In this document: piece after piece, positions 28,314-37,048 of the stretch
Position numbering within the stretch: the first letter of the stretch is position 1
How the letters are laid out: every line of letters starts with the position of its first letter
Origin: Gordonia heveisoli
GTDB lineage: Bacteria > Actinomycetota > Actinomycetes > Mycobacteriales > Mycobacteriaceae
Reading direction: 5' to 3'
Assembly: GCF_030315745.1 (NCBI RefSeq)
Contig: NZ_JASXSH010000002.1
Span: forward strand, 1 to 64,000
Length of the DNA stretch: 64,000 nucleotides
The notes under the pieces: generated by a model
What the model saw: the letters and a program-made list of their open reading frames with translations, nothing else
Database searches by the model: none
Told to the model about the DNA's origin: nothing
Position numbers and translations under genes: made by a program

Positions 28314-29444
28314 TCACCAATCCTCTTCGGTGTAGCGGATGACGCCGCGAATGTTCCGGCCGTCCAGCATGTCCTGGTAGCCCTCGTTGATCTGGTCCAG
28401 CCGGTACTGGCGGGTGATCATGTCGGCGATGTTCAGTTTGCCGATCTTGTACATCGACAGCAGCTTCGGGATATCCAGTTTCGGGTTGGCGCCGCCGAAG
28501 ATCGATCCCTGCAGGTTCTTCTGCAGCAGGGTGAGCATCGCCAGGTTCAGTGTCACCTCGGTCTCCATCATGTTGCCCATACCGGTCAGCACGCAGGTGC
28601 CCGCCTTGGCGGTGATGGACATCCAGGTGTCGACGTCCTTGCCGTGCACCTCGCCGACGGTGACGATGACCTTCTGGCACATACCCCATTCGGTGGCGTT
28701 GCCGATCTCGTTCATCGCCTCCTCGACCGAGGCGAAGACGTGGGTGGCACCGAACTTCAGGGCCTGCTCACGCTTCCATTCGACCGGGTCGATGGCGAAG
28801 ACGTTGCGCGCACCGGCGATGACCGCACCCTGCAGGGCCGCGGTGCCGACGCCGCCGACGCCGATGATGGCGACATCCTCACCCGGGCGCACGTCACCGC
28901 TGCGGGTCGACGATCCGTAGCCGGTGGGGATGCCGCAGCCGCAGAGCGCGGCGACCTCGAACGGGATCTCCTTGTCGATCTTCACCGCCGACGCCTCGTG
29001 CACGACCATGTACGGCGAGAAGGTCCCGAGCAGCGTCATCGGGTAGACGTTCTCCCCGCCGGCGGTGTGGATCCGGAAGGTGTGGTCGGAGACGGCTTCA
29101 CCCTGCAGGAGCATGGCGCCGAAGTCACACAGGTTGGCGATACCGGCCTGACAGGACTTGCACTTGCCACAGGACGGGATGAACGACAGGACGACGTGAT
29201 CCCCGACCTCGAAGTCGGTCACACCCTCACCGACCTGCTCGATGACACCGGCACCCTCGTGGCCGCCGAGGATCGGGAACCCGCCCATCGGAATACCACC
29301 GGTGACCAGGTGGTGGTCGGAGTGGCACATGCCGGCGGCTTCCATCCGGATCTTGATCTCGTGAGCCTTGGGATCACCGATCTCGATCTCTTCGATCGCC
29401 CACGGCTGGTTGAGTTCCCGCAGCAATGCACCCTTGGTCTTCAC
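28314..29444 (-). CDS. NDMA-dependent zinc alcohol dehydrogenase
   Basis: A 376-aa medium-chain dehydrogenase. The GTG at 29444 has GGAGG 7 bases upstream and gives MKTKGALLRELNQPW, the usual family start. Catalytic zinc ligands are in AGMCHSDHH and GGHEGAGV, structural zinc cysteines in CGKCKSCQAGIANLCDFG, and the nucleotide motif is GVGGVG. The NDMA-dependent/mycothiol-type subgroup of actinobacteria oxidises alcohols or S-nitrosomycothiol with tightly bound NAD. Which of these applies cannot be told from sequence. Confidence 0.9.
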   Translation of the reverse strand: MKTKGALLRELNQPWAIEEIEIGDPKAHEIKIRMEAAGMCHSDHHLVTGGIPMGGFPILGGHEGAGVIEQVGEGVTDFEVGDHVVLSFIPSCGKCKSCQAGIANLCDFGAMLLQGEAVSDHTFRIHTAGGENVYPMTLLGTFSPYMVVHEASAVKIDKEIPFEVAALCGCGIPTGYGSSTRSGDVRPGEDVAIIGVGGVGTAALQGAVIAGARNVFAIDPVEWKREQALKFGATHVFASVEEAMNEIGNATEWGMCQKVIVTVGEVHGKDVDTWMSITAKAGTCVLTGMGNMMETEVTLNLAMLTLLQKNLQGSIFGGANPKLDIPKLLSMYKIGKLNIADMITRQYRLDQINEGYQDMLDGRNIRGVIRYTEEDW

Positions 29445-29514
29445 TTCACATCCTCCATTCGACGCGGCGTTCCGAAATGCCGCCGCTCTCCCCGCCCGCA
29501 GTGGCGTCGTTGTT

Positions 29515-29528
29515 GTGACAGTAGTCAC
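29515..29528. promoter_or_regulatory. Palindrome upstream of the alcohol dehydrogenase
   Basis: GTGAC-AGTA-GTCAC (29515-29528) is a perfect inverted repeat 70 bp before the alcohol dehydrogenase start, in the likely promoter. An operator for an unidentified regulator is likely. Confidence 0.5.
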
Positions 29529-29615
29529 TGAACCACAAAAGTGAAACGTGTTCTACCCCGCCCCCCGGTTTCCTTCACCGCGCCGAGCTCGGTCACTTCC
29601 ACCCCAACGCAGCAC

Positions 29616-29645
29616 GACCTGGACGCCGGTGTCGGCGCCCAGGTC
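29616..29645 (-). terminator. Hairpin after the acyl-CoA ligase gene
   Basis: GACCTGG (29616-29622) pairs with CCAGGTC (29639-29645), with further GC pairs inside, 40 bp beyond the ligase stop. Probable terminator; no long U-tract. Confidence 0.45.
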
Positions 29646-29684
29646 GCGTGGGTCTGTCCTGCGGAAATACTCCGCGCGCGGGGT

Positions 29685-31286
29685 CTAGTGCAGACCCTGA
29701 TCCTTGCTGCCGTAGGTGGCGCGCAGACTCGGCTTGACCACCTTGCCGCCGGCATTGCGGGGCAGTTCGTCGACGATGACGATGTCCTTCGGATGCTTGA
29801 ACCGCGCGAGGTTCTCGTTCAGGTAGGGCTCAAGGTCCTCGAGCGTCAAGTCGTCGACGCCTGCGGCAAGTACGACGACGGCGACGGGGACCTCGCCCCA
29901 CTTCTCATGCGCCCGGCCGATGATCGCGGCCTCGACGATCTTGTCGTGGCCGAACAGGACGTTCTCGACCTCGGCGCAGTAGATGTTCTCGCCGCCGGAG
30001 ATGATCATGTCCTTCGCGCGGTCGACGACGTAGATGAAACCTTCGTCATCCTGACGGACGAGGTCACCGCTGTGGAACCAGCCGCCGTGGAAGGCGTCCG
30101 CGGTGCCCTGCGGGTTCTGCCAGTAGCCCGACATCATGTTCGGTCCGCGGTAGACGATCTCGCCGACCTGACCGACCGGGACGTCGTTCATCTCGGGATC
30201 GACGATGCGCGCGGTCACGGCGGGCACCACCTTTCCGATGGAGCCGATCTTGCGCAGCGCGTCCTTGCCCTCCAGGACACAGGTGATCGGCGACATCTCG
30301 GTCTGGCCGAAGACGGCGACGTTGAGTGCCTCGGGGAAGGTCTCGTTCATGGCGTTGAGCACCGTGTCCGACGCCGGGGCCGCACCCCAGCTGATGACGC
30401 GCAGGTTGAGCTTGCGTGGCTTGGCCTGCTGGGCGGCACAGACAGCCTGCCACTGGGCGGGGACCAGGAAGATCGACGTGGTGCCCTCGGTCTCCAGGGT
30501 GTCGAGCATGTCGTTGGGGTCGAAGGCGCCCAGCGGGTGGATCACCGACAGCGCGCCCATATAGAACAGCGGTGCCATCGCGCCGAGGCCCGCGATGTGG
30601 AACATCGGCGCCACACAGGAACCGATGTCGTCGGACCGGGTGTGCAGCGCCTGCATGCAGGTTACCGCCTGCGCCTGGATGTTCTGGTGGGACAGCATGG
30701 CGCCCTTGGGCTTTCCGGTGGTGCCCGAGGTGTACATGATGAGCGCGGTGTGTTCTTCGGGGACGTCGACCTCGGGCAGGTCCGAGGAATCCTCGGCGAC
30801 CAGTTCCTCGAATTTGAGGTGTGCCGCGTTGCCGGTGTCACCGATGACGATGGTGTGTTCGATCTTGCCGGTGGAGGCGGCGACCGCGTCGGCCAGCGGA
30901 GCCAGCAGGCTCTCGGTGACGATGACCTTGGCGCCACTGTCCTCGACCAGGAAGGCGATCTCGGCCGGGCTCATGCGGACGTTGACCGGAACCGGGATGG
31001 CGCCGATCAGGTTGGCGCCGAGGGTCGCTTCGACATACTCGCTGCGGTTGAGCAGCACGAGCAGGATGCGGTCGCCGAACTGGACGCCCCGACGACTCAG
31101 GGCCGCGGCGAAGCCACGCGAACGCTCCTCCAGAGCACTCCAGGTGGTGACGCTGCCCAGGAACTTCAGGGCCGCACCGTCCGGGTTCTGGAAGGCGTGA
31201 CGCCGAACCTGATTGTTCCAGTGATTGCGCCGTGAACGCAGCGGTTCGGTGGTCAGGTCGCTGCTCGGATCGAGGGTGGCGGTCAT
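29685..31286 (-). CDS. Acyl-CoA synthetase (AMP-binding, FadD-type)
   Basis: A 533-aa adenylate-forming ligase that activates carboxylic acids to CoA thioesters. ATG follows AAGGAG. The AMP-binding motif is MYTSGTTGKPKGAMLSH (about residues 180-196), with later GQTEMSPI, GWFHSGDLVRQDDEGFIYVVDRAKDMIISGGENIYCAE and the C-terminal lysine in PRNAGGKVVKPSLR. It lies next to an enoyl-CoA hydratase gene in the same direction, forming a small fatty or aromatic acid catabolic unit. Substrate unknown. Confidence 0.92.
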   Translation of the reverse strand: MTATLDPSSDLTTEPLRSRRNHWNNQVRRHAFQNPDGAALKFLGSVTTWSALEERSRGFAAALSRRGVQFGDRILLVLLNRSEYVEATLGANLIGAIPVPVNVRMSPAEIAFLVEDSGAKVIVTESLLAPLADAVAASTGKIEHTIVIGDTGNAAHLKFEELVAEDSSDLPEVDVPEEHTALIMYTSGTTGKPKGAMLSHQNIQAQAVTCMQALHTRSDDIGSCVAPMFHIAGLGAMAPLFYMGALSVIHPLGAFDPNDMLDTLETEGTTSIFLVPAQWQAVCAAQQAKPRKLNLRVISWGAAPASDTVLNAMNETFPEALNVAVFGQTEMSPITCVLEGKDALRKIGSIGKVVPAVTARIVDPEMNDVPVGQVGEIVYRGPNMMSGYWQNPQGTADAFHGGWFHSGDLVRQDDEGFIYVVDRAKDMIISGGENIYCAEVENVLFGHDKIVEAAIIGRAHEKWGEVPVAVVVLAAGVDDLTLEDLEPYLNENLARFKHPKDIVIVDELPRNAGGKVVKPSLRATYGSKDQGLH

Positions 31287-31380
31287 GGATTGTGTCTCCT
31301 TGATCTACTTCTCAGGTCTGAAGGTGTTGTGCCCCAGCGTTGTCTGGTCACAGTGGATGAATCGGTGGTCTGGCCGGGAG

Positions 31381-32211
31381 TCAGCGTGATTCGCCGGTGA
31401 ACGCCGCCAGCGCAGCCTGAAACTCGGACGATTGCAACAGTTGGGTCTGGCCGTCGAGCTCGCGTTCGAGTGCGGCTTCGAAGCCGTCCAGCGAATGCGC
31501 GTCGAGCGCAGCCTTGGTCAGGCGCAGTGCCGACACACTCTTACCCGCGAGATTCGCCGCGGACTTCTCGACGACCGCATCCAGCTCGGCGCGGTCGGCG
31601 ACCACCGCGTTGACCAGACCGGACGCGAACGCCTCTGGGGCACGCAGCTTCTCGCCGAGCAAGGCCATCGCATTGGAGCGGGCGCGGCCCACCGACGTGG
31701 CCACCGACATCGAGGCGCCACCGTCGGGCATCAGGCCGATGTTGATGAAGGCGAGCAGGAAGTAGGAGCGCTCAGTGGCGTAGATCAGGTCGGCGGCGAA
31801 GGCCAGTGAGGCGCCGATGCCAGCGGCGGCGCCGTCGACCGATGCGATCACCGGCACCGGGACCGCCCGCACCGCGCGTGCGAGTTCGGAGCCCGAGGAG
31901 ATGACGCTGCGCGCCTGCGCGGCGGTCAGTCCGGCGTCGCTCCCGCCGGTGGCGTTGGCCGCGGAGCGGGCCGCGAGGTCGGCGACGTCCGCACCGGTGC
32001 TGAAATTGCCCCCGGCACCGTCGATGACGACGGCCCGGATGTCGTCGCGGGCCGAGAACTCGGCGAGACTCGCCTTGATCGCCTCGGACGCCGCGCCGTT
32101 GAGCGCGTTCATCCGCTCCGGGCGCGAGATCGTCAGCCGCGCGATGCCGCGGTCGTCAATCGACGCGGTGACGCCACCTCGCTCCGCATCACCGTTCAGC
32201 GCAGCGCTCAC
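31381..32211 (-). CDS. Enoyl-CoA hydratase/isomerase
   Basis: A 276-aa crotonase-fold enzyme from the GTG at 32211, which follows GGGAGGGGAG. Segments ARLTISRPERMNAL, VVIDGAGGNFSTGADVADL and ASVDGAAAGIGASLAFAADLIYAT form the crotonase motif and oxyanion holes. It is upstream of the ligase gene and divergent from the TetR regulator, so the three probably form one regulated catabolic unit. Substrate is not identifiable. Confidence 0.9.
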   Translation of the reverse strand: MSAALNGDAERGGVTASIDDRGIARLTISRPERMNALNGAASEAIKASLAEFSARDDIRAVVIDGAGGNFSTGADVADLAARSAANATGGSDAGLTAAQARSVISSGSELARAVRAVPVPVIASVDGAAAGIGASLAFAADLIYATERSYFLLAFINIGLMPDGGASMSVATSVGRARSNAMALLGEKLRAPEAFASGLVNAVVADRAELDAVVEKSAANLAGKSVSALRLTKAALDAHSLDGFEAALERELDGQTQLLQSSEFQAALAAFTGESR

Positions 32212-32427
32212 AGCTCTCCCCTCCCACGACCCGGCAGCCCCGGCTGTGACCACGTAGACACAACCTCATGATTCCGTCCCATCACCACACAGTACTAGCA
32301 CAGTGCGACGCAGATCACGCGAATCCCCATTAACTTAGCACGGTCGATGTCCGTTTTTAACTGGCATTTTCCCGAATGAGTACTGAAAGGTGAATGCGAA
32401 CCTCGCACCCGGTTATGGTGAATCGCC

Positions 32428-33636
32428 ATGACTGCGCACACCGACACGCCACCACCCGAGGGCACCGCACCCGGGCATCGCCGCCCCGCGGATCGGCGAC
32501 AGCAGATCATCTCCGCCGCCGCGAAAGCATTCAGCGCGAGCAGCTACCACTCCGTCCGGCTCGAAGACATCGCCGAGGCCGTGGGGATGTCCGCCCCGGC
32601 CCTGTATCGACACTTCCCGACCAAGTACGCACTGTTCGCGGAGACGACCACCTACCTGGCCAATGCCCTCGTCGCAGCCATCGCGGACATCGAGCCGGGT
32701 TGCCCGGACGAACTCGACGCACTCCTCGCAGCCATCACCGCAGCCTCGATCGAGAACCGCCGCACCGGACGGCTGTACCGCTGGGAGTCGCGCTACCTCG
32801 AACCGGCCGACGCAGCCGTGGTCCGCGACGCCGTCGTCGGCCAGCACCGGCGGGTCCGCAGCGCGCTCCTCGCCAGGCGCCCCGAGCTCTCTCGAACCGA
32901 CGCGAATGTGATCACTGCCGCGATGATCAGCGTCATGGCCAGCCCGTTGACCCATCGAGTCACCCTCGCCCATCGCGAGATCCAGTCGTTGATCACCGAT
33001 ACCGCACTCTCCCTGATCGATGTCGAACTGCCCGACACCGCCGCCCCGACGCCGGCGCAGCCCACGAGCGGACTGGTTCCGGCCGCCAAACGCGAGCAGT
33101 TGCTGTCCGAGTCGATCAACCTGTTCGCCGCCCGCGGCTTCCGCGACGTGACGATCGAGGAGATCGGTGCGGCCGTCGGCATGCCGGCTTCCGGCGTCTA
33201 CCGCCACTTCTCGTCGAAGACCGCAATCCTGGAAGCCGCTTTCTGGCGCGCCACCGATCGCTTCACGTCGTCGATCGCCGATGCCCTCGCGGCCTCCACC
33301 ACACCGCGCGAGGCGATCAGCCAGCTGATCACCCGATATGTCCAATTATCCTGTGACAGCATCGAACTCATCACGGTGTATGTCACCGAGATCGGCCATG
33401 TCAGCCCGCGTCAGCAGACCGCACTCCGAAATCAGCAGCGCATCACGGTGGAGGAATGGGCGACCTGGGTCGGGCGCGAGCGACCCGACATCTCGCCAAC
33501 GCGCGCACGGTTCCTGGTGCATGCGGCGTTCAACGTGGTCGCCGACCTCGCACGCGCTCCTCGGCCACCCGCCGCCGACCGCATCACCGCCCTGGGCCTG
33601 CGCATCCTCCTCGGCGAACAGATCCCAACCGACTAG
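32428..33636 (+). CDS. Double TetR regulator (two HTH-TetR units in one chain)
   Basis: A 402-aa protein, about twice the usual TetR length. A first TetR HTH occupies about residues 23-70 (RRQQIISAAAKAFSASSYHSVRLEDIAEAVGMSAPALYRHFPTK) and a second one about 224-272 (KREQLLSESINLFAARGFRDVTIEEIGAAVGMPASGVYRHFSSK), each followed by an alpha-helical ligand domain. It is divergent from the enoyl-CoA hydratase gene across a 216-bp AT-enriched spacer, so it is likely the repressor of the hydratase-ligase pair with an acyl-CoA effector. Tandem TetR fusions are known in actinobacteria but little studied. Confidence 0.88.
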   Translation: MTAHTDTPPPEGTAPGHRRPADRRQQIISAAAKAFSASSYHSVRLEDIAEAVGMSAPALYRHFPTKYALFAETTTYLANALVAAIADIEPGCPDELDALLAAITAASIENRRTGRLYRWESRYLEPADAAVVRDAVVGQHRRVRSALLARRPELSRTDANVITAAMISVMASPLTHRVTLAHREIQSLITDTALSLIDVELPDTAAPTPAQPTSGLVPAAKREQLLSESINLFAARGFRDVTIEEIGAAVGMPASGVYRHFSSKTAILEAAFWRATDRFTSSIADALAASTTPREAISQLITRYVQLSCDSIELITVYVTEIGHVSPRQQTALRNQQRITVEEWATWVGRERPDISPTRARFLVHAAFNVVADLARAPRPPAADRITALGLRILLGEQIPTD

Positions 33637-33642
33637 TCACCG

Positions 33643-34422
33643 TCAGGTGATCACCGCGAAGTCGTCGAGCAGCCACCGGTCTCCGGAGCGGACGACGGTG
33701 GCCTTGACGCGCGACTGATAGGGCACGCCGTCGGGACGTTCGGCCTTGAGTTCGGGCACCATGATCCGCTGATCGAGTGCCATGAGCACGGTGACCGCAT
33801 CCCCCTTCACCCCGACGATCCCCACCTCACTGATCTTCGCGGTCGACGTCGACTTCGCCTCCGCCGCACCTTTGCGCGCCTCCTGCGAGGTGGCGATGTA
33901 CTGCTGCAGGAAAGACGGGGTGGAGATGGCCTCGATCCGCCGATCGAGATCGTCGAAGTTCGCGGAGTCGTAGGTCATCAGCTCGATCACATTGCGCCGC
34001 GCCGCGTCGACCGCAGCCCGCTGCTCTGGCGCGCCGACCGATACCGTTGCAGCATCGGCCCGCCGATCGGCATCCCGGTAGGCGAAGACCAACACCGTCG
34101 TCGAAACCGCAAGCGCGACAACCAGGATCGACAGCACCACGGCGGCGACAGCCAGTTTGGAGCCGACCAGAGACCGCAGCCGGGCGGCGCGTCCGCCACC
34201 CGAATCGCCGCCCGCCAGCTTCCTCGGGACGCGGTCGGCAGCGCCCCCGCCGCCCCGGCGTTCGGCCTTGCGCGCAGCCTTCTCCGCCTTGCGTTCGGCC
34301 TCCTCGCGATAGCGGTCCCGGTTGACACGATTGGCCTCGAGGAACGCATCGCCGTCGAGGGTGGTCGTCGGTTCGGCCGGCGCATTCGGCGCGACTTCGG
34401 CGGGCTGGCGGGACTTCGGCAT
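33643..34422 (-). CDS. Mce-associated-type membrane protein
   Basis: A 259-aa protein from the ATG at 34422. A charged cytoplasmic head (NRDRYREEAERKAEKAARKAERRGG) precedes one membrane segment at about 88-115 (LAVAAVVLSILVVALAVSTTVLVFAYRD). The extracytoplasmic domain ends with VVRSGDRWLLDDFAVIT, the usual ending of Mce-associated proteins (Mam/VirB8-like fold). No mce genes are nearby, so it is an orphan. It converges on the TetR gene with 6 bp between them. Confidence 0.8.
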   Translation of the reverse strand: MPKSRQPAEVAPNAPAEPTTTLDGDAFLEANRVNRDRYREEAERKAEKAARKAERRGGGGAADRVPRKLAGGDSGGGRAARLRSLVGSKLAVAAVVLSILVVALAVSTTVLVFAYRDADRRADAATVSVGAPEQRAAVDAARRNVIELMTYDSANFDDLDRRIEAISTPSFLQQYIATSQEARKGAAEAKSTSTAKISEVGIVGVKGDAVTVLMALDQRIMVPELKAERPDGVPYQSRVKATVVRSGDRWLLDDFAVIT

Positions 34423-34467
34423 CCTACCAATGTAGCGACGTCTGATTGTGGTCCACATCACCGGCTG

Positions 34468-34489
34468 ACATATCAAATATATAATATGT
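34468..34489. promoter_or_regulatory. AT-rich 22-bp palindrome with embedded TATAAT
   Basis: ACATAT (34468-34473) and ATATGT (34484-34489) are perfect inverted arms 10 bases apart, in an extremely AT-rich patch of otherwise GC-rich DNA. It includes TATAAT at 34480-34485, a candidate -10 box, 67 bp before the acyl-CoA dehydrogenase start. It is the natural candidate operator for the GntR regulator encoded downstream in the same operon. Confidence 0.6.
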
Positions 34490-34555
34490 GTTAGCGTGGC
34501 CGGACTTGCCACCATGCGTATGCGCCCGCATACGTGCACCGAGAGGATTCGCCCG

Positions 34556-35695
34556 ATGGTGACCTTCACCGACGAACAGACCGCCTTCGCCAAGGCCGTC
34601 ACCGACTTCTGCCAGCGCGAGGCGGGTACCCGCGAGCAGCGCGACCGGTTGACCGACAACGGCACCGAACTGCACTCGCAGGAGCTGTACACCAAGATGG
34701 CCCAGCTCGGCTGGACCGGCCTGCTGGTGCCCGAAGAGTACGGCGGCGCCGGCGCAGGCAATGTCGAGATGTCGATCCTCCTGGAGGAATCGATGCGGGC
34801 GATGGCCCCTATCGGCGGTATCGGGCCGACCCTGATCACCGCAGCCGCCTACCAGAAGTTCGCCGACGAGCAGCTCAAGAAGGAGGTGCTCACCGGTGTC
34901 GCCGATGGCGATTCGCTGTCCATCTCGATGTCGGAGCCGGAAGCCGGTTCCGATGTCGCGAACTTGAAGTGCCGCGCGGAGAAGGTCGACGGCGGCTGGG
35001 TGATCAACGGCCAGAAGACCTGGTGCTCGAATGCCCACTTCGCCAAGTCGATCCTGCTGATCGCGCGCACCGAGAAGTCGGAGAAGAAGCATGAGGGGCT
35101 GACCCAGTTCCACATTCCGGCCGATACCTCCGGCCTGGAGATCAAGGGCATCGACACCCTCGGCGGGCGCGAGGTCAATGATCTGTACTTCACCAATGTG
35201 CGGGTGCCCGATTCGGCGGTCGTCGGCCAGGTCAACAACGGCTGGAATCAGCTGATGGCCGGGCTCAACACCGAGCGTCTGATCCTGGCGGCAATGCAGC
35301 TCGGTGTCGCCGAACGGTCCTTCGCCGACACCCTCACCTTCGTCACCGAGCGCAAGCAGTTCGGACGCCCGGTCGGCACCTTCCAGGCGTTGCGTCACCG
35401 GCTGGCGGACCACGCGACCGAGATCGAGTGCACCAAACTCCTCGTGTACCGGGTCGCCCAGCTCGCCGACGCCCACCCCAAGAAGCTGTTCCCGCGCGAG
35501 GCGTCGATGGCCAAGCTCAAGGCAACCGAGGTGTCCAAGGCGATGACGATCGACGCGATGCAGATGATGGGCGGCTACGGCTATGCCACCGAGTTCGACG
35601 CGGAGCGCCAGATGCGCGGTGCGATCATCTCGACGGTCTACGGTGGCACGAATGAGATCCAGCGCGACATCATCGGTAAGACGTACGGATTGTGA
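34556..35695 (+). CDS. Acyl-CoA dehydrogenase
   Basis: A 379-aa FAD enzyme from the ATG at 34556 (MVTFTDEQTAFAKAV); GAGAGGA precedes it. Family landmarks: LSISMSEPEAGSDVANLKCRAEKVDGGWVINGQKTWCS in the middle and QMMGGYGYATEFDAERQMRGAIISTVYGGTNEIQRDIIGKTYGL at the end. It oxidises an acyl-CoA at the alpha-beta bond. The gene is joined to a GntR regulator by a GTGA overlap, giving an auto-regulated two-gene operon behind the 34468-34489 palindrome. Chain-length preference unknown. Confidence 0.92.
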   Translation: MVTFTDEQTAFAKAVTDFCQREAGTREQRDRLTDNGTELHSQELYTKMAQLGWTGLLVPEEYGGAGAGNVEMSILLEESMRAMAPIGGIGPTLITAAAYQKFADEQLKKEVLTGVADGDSLSISMSEPEAGSDVANLKCRAEKVDGGWVINGQKTWCSNAHFAKSILLIARTEKSEKKHEGLTQFHIPADTSGLEIKGIDTLGGREVNDLYFTNVRVPDSAVVGQVNNGWNQLMAGLNTERLILAAMQLGVAERSFADTLTFVTERKQFGRPVGTFQALRHRLADHATEIECTKLLVYRVAQLADAHPKKLFPREASMAKLKATEVSKAMTIDAMQMMGGYGYATEFDAERQMRGAIISTVYGGTNEIQRDIIGKTYGL

Positions 35696-36381
35696 CCGTG
35701 GCTGATCGCCCCGAACGGCTCAATCGTCTGCGCCGACGACCCCAACTCTCCGAAGAGGTGGCCGCCCATCTGCGCGCGCAGATCATGACCGCGGCGATCC
35801 GGCCCGGCGACTACGTCCGGATGGATGAGACCGCCGAGCAGCTCGGGGTGAGTGTGACCCCGGTTCGTGAGGCGCTACTGACGCTGCGGGGTGAGGGCAT
35901 GGTCGCCCTCGCCCCGCATCGCGGCTATGTGGTCACCGACCTCAGCCGCCTCGACGTCGAGGATCTGTTCTGGCTCCAGGGTGAGATCGCGGTGAAGTTG
36001 GCGCTTCGGATCTCCGAGATCGTCACCGCTGAGCAACTCGCCGATCTGGAATGGTGCAACCAGCGGTTGCGGGCGGCGGTCGCCGGACATGACGTCGCCG
36101 CGATCCAGGACGCCGAGTTCGAGTTCCATCGCGTCCACAACCACATCGCGCCGGGTGCGAAACTGGCCTGGTTCCTGTTGTCGGTGGCCCGATATACGCC
36201 TGCACCGCTCTATGCGGCCGACCAGGAGTGGGGCGAGGTCGCCGTGGCCAGTCACGACCAGCTCATCGCCGCCTACCGCGCCGACGACCGCGACGCGGTG
36301 GTTCGTGCGACCCGCGCGCAGTTCACCGACGGCGTGGCGCGGCTGACCAAACATCTCGAACAGACGGGAATCTGGGACTGA
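35692..36381 (+). CDS. GntR-family regulator, FCD (FadR-like) domain
   Basis: A 229-aa regulator. The winged HTH spans about residues 18-80 (LSEEVAAHLRAQIMTAAIRPGDYVRMDETAEQLGVSVTPVREALLTLRGEGMVALAPHRGYVV). The rest is the all-helical FCD effector domain with metal-ligand-type residues (EFEFHRVHNHIAP, VASHDQLIAAYRADD). GTG overlaps the acyl-CoA dehydrogenase stop. It probably represses its operon and is released by an acyl-CoA or carboxylic acid. Confidence 0.88.
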   Translation: MTVADRPERLNRLRRRPQLSEEVAAHLRAQIMTAAIRPGDYVRMDETAEQLGVSVTPVREALLTLRGEGMVALAPHRGYVVTDLSRLDVEDLFWLQGEIAVKLALRISEIVTAEQLADLEWCNQRLRAAVAGHDVAAIQDAEFEFHRVHNHIAPGAKLAWFLLSVARYTPAPLYAADQEWGEVAVASHDQLIAAYRADDRDAVVRATRAQFTDGVARLTKHLEQTGIWD

Positions 36382-36397
36382 TCGCGGCACCGCCCGC

Positions 36398-36757
36398 TCA
36401 GGGCACGTCCATACCGACGAGCGTCGCGCACATGGCTTGTGCCGCAGAAACACTCGCCTCATCGGCGTTCGCGTAGTACGTGAGCGTCCGGCGCGGCGAT
36501 TCTTGTTGTTTGGCACATTGCCTGGTGAGTGCCAGCCGGTCGAAGTCGGCCTTCGTCACCTTCGCCATCGACGTACAGGGAGACGGCTCGCCCTCGTCGT
36601 AGACGGCCTTGAGGAAATAGGTCCCGCCGTTGTCGTGGACGCCGATGCAGTAGGCAGTCGTCTCCGTCGATCGTGGGACCGACAGGCAGCCCGCACCGGT
36701 CGCGATCATCACTGCACCGACACCGACACCGACCGCGGCCAGCCGCGCCATCCCCAT
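36398..36757 (-). CDS. Small secreted or lipid-anchored protein, unknown function
   Basis: A 119-aa protein with an N-terminal hydrophobic signal (LAAVGVGVGAVMIATGAGCLS) that could be a lipobox at GAGC or a cleavable signal. Four cysteines in the mature part could form disulfides (YCIGVH, SPCTS, RQCAK, AMCATL). No recognised family. It converges with the GntR gene and is divergent from the small zinc-ribbon ORF. Confidence 0.65.
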   Translation of the reverse strand: MGMARLAAVGVGVGAVMIATGAGCLSVPRSTETTAYCIGVHDNGGTYFLKAVYDEGEPSPCTSMAKVTKADFDRLALTRQCAKQQESPRRTLTYYANADEASVSAAQAMCATLVGMDVP

Positions 36758-36831
36758 CCGCTGATGCTAGACCACCGGTGTCGGGGTGAACGCGTAGTCT
36801 GTGAGATCTGCGGAGGCCGGACAGGAGCCTG

Positions 36832-37011
36832 ATGCAGATCGCCGAAGTACCACCGGGTGCATGCCCCAACGGACACCCGTTCACCCTCGGACTACGCACC
36901 CATCTCGTCGGCTGGGACAACCAGCACGACCCACCGTGCCGCGTCTATCAGTGCCGCCGCTGCGGCGCCCGCCTATGGATCGTCGACCCGGTGTGGCGGT
37001 CGTCGGCGTAG
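36832..37011 (+). CDS. Small zinc-ribbon-like protein (59 aa)
   Basis: An ATG with AGGAG 4 bases before it opens a 59-codon frame: MQIAEVPPGACPNGHPF, then VYQCRRCGARLWIVDPVW. The CPNGH and CRRCG pairs look like a minimal zinc-binding knuckle. Codon positions show the usual GC3 bias. No homolog can be named; a small actinobacterial zinc-ribbon protein is likely. Confidence 0.6.
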   Translation: MQIAEVPPGACPNGHPFTLGLRTHLVGWDNQHDPPCRVYQCRRCGARLWIVDPVWRSSA

Positions 37012-37048
37012 CCCGACGACCTCGCACCAGACCGTGTGTGGCACTGGT

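Noticed and set aside
27426..29531. Plus-strand open frame of 701 codons
   Set aside because: Runs antisense through the serine hydrolase and alcohol dehydrogenase genes, both with clear motifs.
29541..31235. Plus-strand open frame of 564 codons
   Set aside because: Antisense shadow of the acyl-CoA ligase gene.
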